Positions 1 to 5,850 of a stretch of 5,850 bases of DNA are shown here, in pieces (positions within the stretch are counted from its first letter, which is position 1; every line of letters begins with the position of its first letter). Under the pieces are notes generated by a model. It was given only the letters and a program-made list of their open reading frames with translations, was not told the origin of the DNA and searched no databases. The translations under genes were made by a program, and so were the position numbers. This DNA is from Planctomycetota bacterium (GTDB lineage: Bacteria > Planctomycetota > Phycisphaerae > Phycisphaerales > UBA1924): assembly GCA_023429345.1 (NCBI GenBank), contig JAEYVB010000180.1, forward strand, positions 1 to 5,850, written 5' to 3'.

Positions 1-909
1 GCGCGGCGGGCGGGGCTGTCGTGGCGGGCGCTGCGGGCGGCCGCGGCGCGGATGGCGGCCGAGGCGGTGTGCTGCTGGAGCAGCGCCGCGGAGGCGGCGG
101 CGACGCTGGCGCTTGGTCGAACGATGCCGGTCGTGCGCGTGGTGCTGGAGGGCGCGGGCGGGACGCGGCGGTTCGGGGCCCTCCGCCGCGAGGTGGTGGA
201 GGTGGCGGCGCTCGGGGTCCCGCCGGTGCGGCCCGCGGTCGGCGACCGGGCGGCAGCGCGTCGCGAGCTGGCGCTGAAGGAGGACGATGTCGCGGTGCTG
301 CTCCTGGGGAACCGGGACGATGCGAGCGCGATGCGGTTCGAGTTTGCGCTCGGGCTCTCGCGGCACACGGGGACGCGGGTGGTCGGCGTGCTGCCGGCGT
401 GGGCGGATTCGCTCGGGCGGGCGCACGCGTTCCAGAAGAAGCTGGAGCACACGGTGCGGCTGGCGAGTTTCTCCAGGCCGCGGCGGGACGTGATCGCCGC
501 GGTGGACCTGGCGGCGTGGACCGGGGGCGGGCGTTCGGCGACGTGGCCGGCGGAAGGGCGTCCGTCGCGGGTGCAGGTGGCGGAGTGCTTGGCGGCGGGC
601 GTGCCGGTGGTGGCGCCGGCGCGGATGGGCGTCGAGGACCTGTACCCGGAATCGGCGCTCGCCGTGTGCATCGCGGAGGTGGCGAACCCGCCGGAGGTGG
701 CTCGGCGGCTGATCCCGCTGGTGGAGGACGGGGCGCTGCGCGCGGCCGTGTCGGAGGATGCCCGCGCGTGGTGGGCGGGGCGGGACGGGCTGGACGCGTT
801 CGGCTCGGCGCTCGCGGAGGCGCTCGTGCGGGTGACGAACATGGGGGGCTGGGCGGAGGTCGTGACGAGCCAGGTCACGTTCGCGCCCCCGCCGCGGGTG
901 CGGGCGTGA
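1..909 (+). CDS. Glycosyltransferase-like protein, C-terminal part (5' end outside window)
   Basis: The frame is open from the first base of the window to the TGA at 907-909, giving 302 visible residues. A Met codon at 52 could serve as a start, but the protein-like sequence before it makes an upstream start more likely, so I treat the gene as 5'-truncated by the window edge. The best clue is the segment around residues 191-206 of the visible part (VQVAECLAAGVPVVAP). It resembles the C-terminal nucleotide-sugar-binding region of GT-B glycosyltransferases such as GT4, where a Glu (here E195) precedes a Gly-Val-Pro-Val-Val stretch. A segment near residue 115 (VLLLGNRDD) and a following helix-rich region fit the same fold. 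No signal peptide or membrane segment is visible in this part. Donor, acceptor and exact family cannot be told. Its stop overlaps the start of the phosphatase gene, so the two are probably co-transcribed. The fold call is moderately sure; a specific function is not offered. Confidence 0.62.
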   Translation, partial: ARRAGLSWRALRAAAARMAAEAVCCWSSAAEAAATLALGRTMPVVRVVLEGAGGTRRFGALRREVVEVAALGVPPVRPAVGDRAAARRELALKEDDVAVLLLGNRDDASAMRFEFALGLSRHTGTRVVGVLPAWADSLGRAHAFQKKLEHTVRLASFSRPRRDVIAAVDLAAWTGGGRSATWPAEGRPSRVQVAECLAAGVPVVAPARMGVEDLYPESALAVCIAEVANPPEVARRLIPLVEDGALRAAVSEDARAWWAGRDGLDAFGSALAEALVRVTNMGGWAEVVTSQVTFAPPPRVRA

Positions 910-1379
910 GCGGGGCGCGGGTGCTCTTTGTGTGCCTGGGGAACATCTGCCGCTCGCCGATGGCGAAGTGGGTGTTCGCCGAGGTCGTGCGCCGCGAGGG
1001 GCTCGAGGGGGTGATCGAGATCGACTCGTGCGGGACGGGGGCCTGGCACGTGGGCGAGGGCGCCGATGCCAGGGCCGCGGCGACAGCGCGGGGGAAGGGG
1101 CTGGACACGACGCACACGGCGCGGCAGCTCTGCGCGGACGACTTCGACGCGTTCGACCTGATCGTGGTGATGGACCGGAAGAACAAGCGCGATGTGCTGG
1201 CGGCGGGGGCGCCGGGGGAGCGGGTGCATCTGATGCGGGCGTTCGACCGGACGCTCGGCGGCGAGGCCGATGTGCCGGACCCGTACTACGGGGGCGATGA
1301 GGGGTTCGAAGAGGTGTACGCGATGCTGGTGCGGTCGGCGGAGGGGCTGGTGGAGGAGGTCAGGCGGAGGTTGCCGTAG
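906..1379 (+). CDS. Low-molecular-weight protein-tyrosine phosphatase
   Basis: This 157-residue protein has the usual length of the LMW-PTP family, cytoplasmic enzymes that hydrolyse phosphotyrosine through a cysteinyl-phosphate intermediate. The P-loop CLGNICRS begins at residue 10, with C10 as nucleophile and R16 as phosphate-binding Arg. The general-acid motif DPYY is at 125-128 (D125). W47 within SCGTGAWHVG and the segment MDRKNKRD near residue 89 also match the family. The start is GTG at 906, which places the P-loop right after the first beta strand. It overlaps the upstream stop in GTGA and has no clear Shine-Dalgarno, so coupled translation is likely. The sequence looks closer to the YfkJ/eukaryotic-like class than to Wzb. 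LMW-fold arsenate reductase is the main alternative, but the Asp-Pro-Tyr-Tyr acid motif favours a phosphatase. C15 sits next to R16, as in redox-regulated members. The target, perhaps a tyrosine kinase or a glycan-export protein, is unknown. Confidence 0.93.
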   Translation: MSGARVLFVCLGNICRSPMAKWVFAEVVRREGLEGVIEIDSCGTGAWHVGEGADARAAATARGKGLDTTHTARQLCADDFDAFDLIVVMDRKNKRDVLAAGAPGERVHLMRAFDRTLGGEADVPDPYYGGDEGFEEVYAMLVRSAEGLVEEVRRRLP

Positions 1380-1384
1380 GCGGG

Positions 1385-1416
1385 CACCAGTGCGCGGCGA
1401 AGCGCCGCGACTGGTG
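1385..1416 (+). terminator. Strong hairpin just after the phosphatase stop (terminator-like, no T-run)
   Basis: Two arms pair closely. CACCAGT (1385-1391) pairs with ACTGGTG (1410-1416), and CGCGGCG (1393-1399) pairs with CGCCGCG (1403-1409). One G (1392) is bulged, and the loop is the three bases AAG. The stem starts five bases after the TAG stop. Neither side carries a T-run, so it is not a classic intrinsic terminator. It could be a U-less terminator or an mRNA 3'-end stabiliser for the glycosyltransferase-phosphatase transcript. GGCACCAG occurs at 1383-1390 and again at 1416-1423, so CTGGTG (1411-1416) can also pair with the second CACCAG. Confidence 0.45.
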
Positions 1417-1440
1417 GCACCAGGGCTGGCGGCGCCCGGC

Positions 1441-1483
1441 ACGAGAGGAAGAACACGGGCCAGCCCAGAGCGGCTGACCCGTG
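1441..1483 (-). terminator. Probable intrinsic terminator of the sucA-sucB transcript
   Basis: The arms 1454-1465 and 1472-1483 form a 12-bp stem with a six-base loop (1466-1471). Read on the minus strand, the only irregular pair is a G-U wobble; on the plus strand the same position is a C-A mismatch. The stem is followed on the minus strand by the pyrimidine tract TTCTTCCTCTC (1453 down to 1443). This polarity fits a terminator for the minus-strand operon, 25 bases beyond the sucB stop. The T content is modest, so efficiency is uncertain. Confidence 0.6.
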
Positions 1484-1508
1484 CCACCTGTCGGGGGTTG
1501 ATCGCTTA

Positions 1509-2831
1509 TCAGAGGTCGAGCAGCAGGCGGCGGGGGTCCTCGATGGCTTCCTTGATCTTGACGAGGAAGCGGACGGACTCGGCGCCGTCGATGATGCGGT
1601 GGTCGTAGGAGATGGCCAGGTACATCATGGGGCGGATGACGACGTGGCCGGGGTTCTGGGGGTCCTCGACGGCGCGGTTCTTGATCGCGTGCATGCCGAG
1701 GATGGCCGACTGCGGGGGGTTCAGGATCGGCGTGCTCATGAGGGAGCCGAAGATGCCGCCGTTGGTGATGGTGAAGGTGCCGCCCTGCATCTCTTCGAGC
1801 GTGAGCTTGCCGTCCTTGGCCTTGACGGCGAGGTCCTTGACCGCGGTCTCGATCTGGGCGAAGGAGAGGGTCTCGGCGTTGCGGATGACTGGGACGACGA
1901 GGCCCTTGGGGCTGGCGACGGCGATGGCGATATCGCAGTAGCCGTGCTTCTCGATGGCGGGCTGGCCCTTGTCGTCGGTGATGATGGAGGCGTTGACCTG
2001 CGGGAAGTTCTGGAGGGCCTGGACGACAGCCTTGACGAAGAAGGACATGAAGCCCAGGCCGATGCCGTAGCGCTTCTCGAAGTCCTCCTTGTACTGCTTG
2101 CGGAGGCCCATCACGGCGCTCATGTCGCACTCGTTGAAGGTCGTCAGCATCGCGGCGGTGTGCTGGGCCTCGACGAGGCGAACGGCGACGCGCTGGCGGA
2201 GCGGCGACATCTTCTCGCGGGTGATGGCGCGGTTACCCTGGCCCGTGACCTGGACCGCGCCCTGGGTGGCGACGATGTTCTTTTCCGCGGCCGTGGCGGC
2301 CTGCGACTGGAGGGGCGCCGCCTTGGCCAGGTTCGCCCCGGCGCCCGCCGATTGCATGAAGGCCAGGACATCCTGCTCGCGGATGCGGTTGCCGGGGCCG
2401 GTGCCGGGGATGCGGCTGAGGTCGATGCCGCGTTCCTCGGCGAGCTTCTTGGCCAGGGGCGTCGCGCGGGCTTCATCCGCGTGAGCGGGCGCGGGCTGGG
2501 GGGCCTGCGGGCGCGGGGTCTCGGGGGCGACGGCGCGGGGCTCCATCTTCTCGGCCTTGGGCTGCTCGACACGGGCGGGGGGCGCGCCGGAGGAGGCGGA
2601 CTCGTCGATCTCCCCCACCACCGCGCCGATGTCGACCTGGTCGCCCTCCTTGGCGGAGGTCTTGAGCTTGCCGGCGGCGGGGGCCCGGACCTCCATGGTG
2701 ATCTTGTCGGTCTCGAGGTCGAGAACGACATCGTCTCGCTCGACGAACTCGCCATCTTTCTTGCGCCAGGCGGCGATGACGCCGCTGGTGACGGATTCGC
2801 CGACGTTGGGGATGACGATCTGCGTGCTCAT
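1509..2831 (-). CDS. sucB: 2-oxoglutarate dehydrogenase E2, dihydrolipoyllysine-residue succinyltransferase
   Basis: This 440-residue protein is the core of the cytoplasmic 2-oxoglutarate dehydrogenase complex. It takes succinyl from E1 on a swinging lipoyl arm and transfers it to CoA (TCA cycle). A single lipoyl domain spans about 2-77, with the lipoylated lysine K43 in DLETDKITMEV. An Ala/Pro-rich linker (about 78-120) leads to a peripheral subunit-binding domain at about 122-158 (ATPLAKKLAEERGID). A second linker (about 159-203) leads to the catalytic domain from about 205 to the end. The active-site motif DHRIIDG has H411 and D415. TFTITNGGIFGSL (352-364) and the preceding sucA support succinyl rather than acetyl specificity. 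Length is slightly above the roughly 400 usual, because of longer linkers. The ATG start fits the conserved N-terminus (IVIPNVGESV). The only Shine-Dalgarno-like element is AGGA, 12 bases upstream, which is weak. It lies 52 bases after sucA and is probably on the same mRNA. Confidence 0.97.
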   Translation of the reverse strand: MSTQIVIPNVGESVTSGVIAAWRKKDGEFVERDDVVLDLETDKITMEVRAPAAGKLKTSAKEGDQVDIGAVVGEIDESASSGAPPARVEQPKAEKMEPRAVAPETPRPQAPQPAPAHADEARATPLAKKLAEERGIDLSRIPGTGPGNRIREQDVLAFMQSAGAGANLAKAAPLQSQAATAAEKNIVATQGAVQVTGQGNRAITREKMSPLRQRVAVRLVEAQHTAAMLTTFNECDMSAVMGLRKQYKEDFEKRYGIGLGFMSFFVKAVVQALQNFPQVNASIITDDKGQPAIEKHGYCDIAIAVASPKGLVVPVIRNAETLSFAQIETAVKDLAVKAKDGKLTLEEMQGGTFTITNGGIFGSLMSTPILNPPQSAILGMHAIKNRAVEDPQNPGHVVIRPMMYLAISYDHRIIDGAESVRFLVKIKEAIEDPRRLLLDL

Positions 2832-2855
2832 GGGAGGCTGTGATCCTGCGTGGAC

Positions 2856-2882
2856 GGGGCGGGGGGCGGGGGGGCGGGGGGG
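2856..2882 (+). repeat. Four G-tracts with single-C loops (G-quadruplex motif) in the sucA-sucB spacer
   Basis: On the plus strand, runs of 4, 6, 7 and 7 G (2856-2859, 2861-2866, 2868-2874, 2876-2882) are separated by single C bases. This satisfies the canonical quadruplex pattern with one-base loops. The motif starts two bases beyond the sucA TGA and takes up about half of the 52-base spacer before sucB. The sucAB mRNA is the C-rich version, so any DNA quadruplex would form on the template strand. Whether it has a role is unknown. Confidence 0.75.
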
Positions 2883-2883
2883 C

Positions 2884-5790
2884 TCAGGCCCGGGCGGGGG
2901 CGGGCTTCTTGGGCGCGGGCCTGGGCTTGGCGTCGGAGAGTGGGCCGACGGCGCGGGAGAGGATGCTCTCCTGCTGGTACTTGTGGATGGTCTTGCTGCC
3001 GACGGCGGGGCTGGCGCCGATCTCGCGGCCGATGTAGGCGAGGCGCGGGATATCGAGCGCGGTGCGGAGCGTGTCGTCCATGTAGAGGTAGGCGCCGGCG
3101 TTGCGCGGCTCCTCCTGGACCCAGACGAGCTCGTGGCCGGCGGGGTAGGCGGCGAGGATGGAGCGGAGCATCTCGGCGTGGAAGGGGTAGAGCTGCTCGA
3201 CGCGGACGATGGCGATGTCCTTGCGGGCGAGCTTCTCGCGGCGCTCGGCGAGCTCCCAGTAGATCTTGCCGGAGCAGAGGATGACGCGCTTGGTCTTGGC
3301 GCGGTCGAGCTTGCCGGCCTCGACCGCGGGGTCGTCCAGCACCTCGCGGAAGCCGCCGGTGACGAGCTCGTCGATGGTGCCGGTGTTGGTGCGCAGGAGG
3401 CTCTTGGGGGTCATGACCACCAGGGGCTTCCTGAAGTTGCGGCGCATCTGGCGGCGGAGGAGGTGGAAGAGCTGCTGGCCGGTCGTCGGGTAGACGATCT
3501 GCATGTTGTCGTTGCCGCAGAGCTGGAGGAAGCGCTCGAGCCGCGCGGAGGAGTGCTCGGGGCCGGCGCCCTCGTACCCGTGGGGAAGGAGGAGGACCAG
3601 GCCGGACCAGCGCTCCCACTTGACATCCGCGGAGGCGATGAACTGGTCGACGATGACCTGGGCGGTGTTGTAGAAGTCGCCGAACTGGGCCTCCCAGCAG
3701 ACGAGCATCTCCGGGTCGGCCAGGGAGTAGCCGTACTCGTAGCCCATGACGCCGTACTCGGAGAGCGGGCTGTCGTAGATGCAGAAGCGGGCCTGGCGGG
3801 GGCGGCCGTCGGCGCCCGGGGAGCCGGGGGGCGTGGGGGTGCCGGGCTCGCCGGTATCGCGGATGTGGTTGAGGGGCGTGTAGGGCTCGCCGGTCTGCGT
3901 GTCGCGGACGACGGCGTGGCGGTGGCTGAAGGTGCCGCGGCGGGCGTCCTGGCCGCTGATGCGGACGGCCGTGCCCTCGACCAGGAGCGTGCCGATGGCG
4001 AGGGACTCGGCGTCGGCGTAGCTGATCTGCTTGGTGACGGGGAGGTTGGCGCGGCCCTCGAGGAGGTTCTTGAGCTTGGGGTTGAGGTTGAAGCCGTCGG
4101 GGGTGCGGCCGAGGGCGGCGCAGACTTCCTTCAGGAGGTCCATCGAGACGGCGGTGTTGGCGGGGGCGTGGGAGTACTCGCCGGTGAGCCCGCTCCAACG
4201 GGCGCTGCCGGCCTCGATGGTGGGATCGAAGGGGGTTTCCCGGGCGGCGCGCTGGGCGGCCTCGAGGGCCTCGTCGAGGCGCTTGCGGATGGCCTGCATG
4301 TCGGCCTCGGTGATGGCGCCCTCGGCGAGCAGGCGCTCGGCGTAGACCTTCAGCACGCTGTTCTTCTTGCGGATCATCGCGTAGAGGAGCGGCTGGGTGA
4401 AGGTGGCCTCGTCCTGCTCGTTGTGGCCGTACTTGCGGTAGCAGAAGAGGTCGATGAAAATGTCCTTGCGGTAGCGCTGTCGGTACTCGGCGGCGAGCTG
4501 GGCGCAGGCGACGACGGCCTCGGGGTCCTCGCCGTTCACGTGCAGGACCGGGGCGAAGATCATCTTGGCGATGTCGGTGCAGTAGAGGCTGGTGCGGGCA
4601 TCCTCCGGGCTGGTGGTGAAGCCGATGAGGTTGTTGATCACCACGTGCATCGTGCCGCCGGTGGTGTAGCCCTCGAGCTGCGAGAGGTTCAGGACCTCCT
4701 GCACGACGCCCTGGCCGATGACGGCGGCATCGCCGTGGATGAGGATGGGGACGACGCGGCGGCGCTCGGTGTCGGCGCGGAGGCGCTGCTTGGCGCGGGT
4801 GCGGCCCTGGACGATCGGGTCGACCGACTCCAGGTGGCTGGGGTTGCTGGCCATCGCGACGTGCATCTCCTTGCCGCCGAAGATGCGCTGGCCGGAGTAG
4901 CCGCGGTGGTACTTGACATCGCCGCCGTCGACGTTGGCCTCGTCGTTCTCCTCGAAGTAGTTGTCCTCAAACTCGGTGAAGATCTGCTCGTAGGTCTTCC
5001 CCATGATGGTGTTTAGGACGGTGAGGCGGCCGCGGTGGGCCATGCCGACCACGACCTCTTCAGCGCCGAGCTGGCCGATCGCGCCGATCATGTGGTCGAG
5101 GAGGGGGATGGCGGACTCGGAGCCCTCGAGGCTGAATCGCTTGTCCCCGGGGTAGCGGCGGCCGAGGAAGCTCTCGAACTCCTCGGCCTTGAGGAGTTCC
5201 TCGAGGATGTGGCGGCGCTGCTCGGTGGTGAGCTCCACGCGGCCGCGGCGGGTCTCGGCCCACTGCACAAGCCACTCGCGCTCTTCGGCGGTGCGGGCGT
5301 GCATGGTCTCGAAGCCGATGGTGCGGCAGTAGGTCTGCTCGAGGAACTGGATGAGCTCGCGGAGCGTGCCGCCGGCGCCGACGCGCGCCGCGCCGGAGGG
5401 GATGGGGCGGTCGAGGTCGGCCTCGGTGAGGCCGTGGGACCAGAGCTCGAGCTCGGCGGGGCGGGGTCGCTCGCGGCCGAAGGGGTCGAGGCGCGCGGCG
5501 AGGTGGCCGAAGTTGCGGTACGCCTCGATGAGATTCTCGATGCCGCCGAGGAATCGCAGATCGCCGCCGGTGGCGGGGCCGCCGGTGAGGCCCGGGGCCG
5601 GTGGGCCGCTGGCGGCGGGAGCCGCGGCGGAGGGGACCGTGTTGAGTCCGAGGTCAAAGCCGCGGAAGAAGGCCTGGAGGTCGGCCGGGACCGAGTCCGG
5701 GTCGGCTTTGAAGCGCTCGTACTCGGCTTCGAGGAAGTCGGCGTTCCAGCTGTTGACGGAAGGGACGATTGCGCGAGGCGCGGTGGTCAC
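2884..5790 (-). CDS. sucA: 2-oxoglutarate dehydrogenase E1 component (ThDP-dependent)
   Basis: This 968-residue E1o subunit decarboxylates 2-oxoglutarate with thiamine diphosphate and succinylates the lipoyl group of SucB. Residues about 12-48 (NSWNADFLEAEYERF onward) form the conserved N-terminal segment that binds E2 in homologues. An Ala/Pro/Gly linker follows to about 76. The ThDP domain has GMAHRGR (249-255, H252), SNPSHLE (315-321) and the cofactor motif from GDAAVIGQG (353-361) to INN (385-387), with D354 and N387 as likely metal ligands. YGHNEQDE is at 454-461. The pyrimidine-binding domain has QDARRGTFSHRH (614-625) and WEAQFGDF (699-706). The C-terminal domain runs to about 945. It is slightly longer than E. 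coli SucA (933), owing to a Gly/Pro-rich insert at about 646-665 and an Ala/Pro/Lys tail after about 948. The start is GTG at 5790: an in-frame TGA at 5803-5805 excludes a longer form. A weak GGGGA lies six bases upstream. No actinobacterial-type fused E2 domain is present. Confidence 0.97.
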   Translation of the reverse strand: MTTAPRAIVPSVNSWNADFLEAEYERFKADPDSVPADLQAFFRGFDLGLNTVPSAAAPAASGPPAPGLTGGPATGGDLRFLGGIENLIEAYRNFGHLAARLDPFGRERPRPAELELWSHGLTEADLDRPIPSGAARVGAGGTLRELIQFLEQTYCRTIGFETMHARTAEEREWLVQWAETRRGRVELTTEQRRHILEELLKAEEFESFLGRRYPGDKRFSLEGSESAIPLLDHMIGAIGQLGAEEVVVGMAHRGRLTVLNTIMGKTYEQIFTEFEDNYFEENDEANVDGGDVKYHRGYSGQRIFGGKEMHVAMASNPSHLESVDPIVQGRTRAKQRLRADTERRRVVPILIHGDAAVIGQGVVQEVLNLSQLEGYTTGGTMHVVINNLIGFTTSPEDARTSLYCTDIAKMIFAPVLHVNGEDPEAVVACAQLAAEYRQRYRKDIFIDLFCYRKYGHNEQDEATFTQPLLYAMIRKKNSVLKVYAERLLAEGAITEADMQAIRKRLDEALEAAQRAARETPFDPTIEAGSARWSGLTGEYSHAPANTAVSMDLLKEVCAALGRTPDGFNLNPKLKNLLEGRANLPVTKQISYADAESLAIGTLLVEGTAVRISGQDARRGTFSHRHAVVRDTQTGEPYTPLNHIRDTGEPGTPTPPGSPGADGRPRQARFCIYDSPLSEYGVMGYEYGYSLADPEMLVCWEAQFGDFYNTAQVIVDQFIASADVKWERWSGLVLLLPHGYEGAGPEHSSARLERFLQLCGNDNMQIVYPTTGQQLFHLLRRQMRRNFRKPLVVMTPKSLLRTNTGTIDELVTGGFREVLDDPAVEAGKLDRAKTKRVILCSGKIYWELAERREKLARKDIAIVRVEQLYPFHAEMLRSILAAYPAGHELVWVQEEPRNAGAYLYMDDTLRTALDIPRLAYIGREIGASPAVGSKTIHKYQQESILSRAVGPLSDAKPRPAPKKPAPARA

Positions 5791-5850
5791 ATCAGATCCC
5801 CGTCAGACCCCGTCCGGGACCCTTCCGGATGCCCTTGGGGGGTCGAATCC
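5791..5850 (-). other. Short stretch upstream of sucA, no promoter recognised
   Basis: Sixty bases lie upstream of the sucA GTG. I see no convincing -35/-10 pair. A weak 5-bp inverted repeat, TCCGG (5813-5817) and CCGGA (5825-5829), is present. One minus-strand frame is open from the window edge to a TGA at 5787-5789 that overlaps the sucA GTG as GTGA. It could be the last 20 codons of an upstream gene, but its third positions are less G/C-rich than those of the real genes here, so this is unproven. Confidence 0.3.

Noticed and set aside
21..905. Apparent N-terminal extension of the phosphatase (a 452-residue protein starting at 21)
   Set aside because: The first ~295 residues are Gly/Ala/Arg-rich nonsense in a shifted frame over the glycosyltransferase. 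The LMW-PTP family begins just before the P-loop, matching the GTG at 906.
906..1379. Arsenate reductase (ArsC of the LMW-PTP fold)
   Set aside because: The DPYY acid motif, W47 and overall wording fit a tyrosine phosphatase, and no arsenic-resistance genes are nearby.
1509..2831. Pyruvate dehydrogenase E2 (acetyltransferase) or branched-chain E2
   Set aside because: The adjacent E1 is clearly of the large single-chain 2-oxoglutarate type, and the catalytic domain has the TFTITNGG and NPPQSAILGMH wording typical of succinyltransferases.
1599..2843. 414-codon plus-strand open frame antisense to sucB
   Set aside because: Same compositional shadow: Gly/Asp/Leu-rich without motifs, fully opposite the lipoyl, binding and catalytic domains of SucB.
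2828..4198. 456-codon minus-strand frame inside sucA and its spacer
   Set aside because: Pro/Arg/His-rich out-of-frame product, overlapping the true SucA frame on the same strand. No domain is recognisable.
2557..5016. Very long (819-codon) plus-strand open frame antisense to sucB and sucA
   Set aside because: Its product is a monotonous Ala/Gly/Val/Leu/Asp/Glu sequence with no recognisable domain, and it lies opposite well-conserved E1 and E2 motifs. In DNA this GC-rich, strong third-position G/C bias removes stops from the antisense frames.
5813..5829. Inverted repeat upstream of sucA as an operator
   Set aside because: The stem is only 5 bp around CCGG, which is expected often by chance at this GC content.

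Overview
The window is about 5.85 kb of very GC-rich bacterial DNA (roughly 70% GC, with codon third positions almost all G or C). It holds four protein-coding genes in two convergent pairs and no visible mobile element, CRISPR array, tRNA or rRNA. The unfused sucA-sucB pair, the protein sequences and the composition fit a GC-rich aerobic bacterium. The wording of the 2-oxoglutarate dehydrogenase E1 N-terminus suggests Planctomycetota (Phycisphaerae-like), but this is an impression from memory and is weakly held. Separate E1 and E2 genes argue against a typical actinobacterium, where E1 is fused to an E2-like domain.

Left, plus strand (1-1379): the 3' part of a glycosyltransferase-like gene, open from the first base, overlaps by four bases (GTGA) with a complete low-molecular-weight protein-tyrosine phosphatase gene. 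The overlap implies one transcript and coupled translation. The pair suggests a link to surface polysaccharide or tyrosine-phosphate control, but neither substrate can be read from the sequence.

Middle (1380-1508): a 129-base convergent intergenic region with two clear hairpins. One follows the phosphatase stop directly. The other lies 25 bases beyond the sucB stop and has a pyrimidine/T-rich tail on the minus strand, like an intrinsic terminator for the sucAB transcript.

Right, minus strand (1509-5790): sucA (E1, ThDP-dependent 2-oxoglutarate decarboxylase) is followed after 52 bases by sucB (E2, dihydrolipoyl succinyltransferase). E1 decarboxylates 2-oxoglutarate and succinylates the lipoyl group on E2, and E2 passes succinyl to CoA. 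The E3 (lipoamide dehydrogenase) needed to reoxidise the lipoyl group is not in the window. The sucA-sucB spacer is nearly filled by four G-tracts separated by single C bases on the plus strand, the most unusual local sequence here.

Overall this is a housekeeping region. I found no previously undescribed system. The points worth a second look are the G-quadruplex-like spacer, low-complexity additions in E1, and the hairpin arrangement between the convergent operons.
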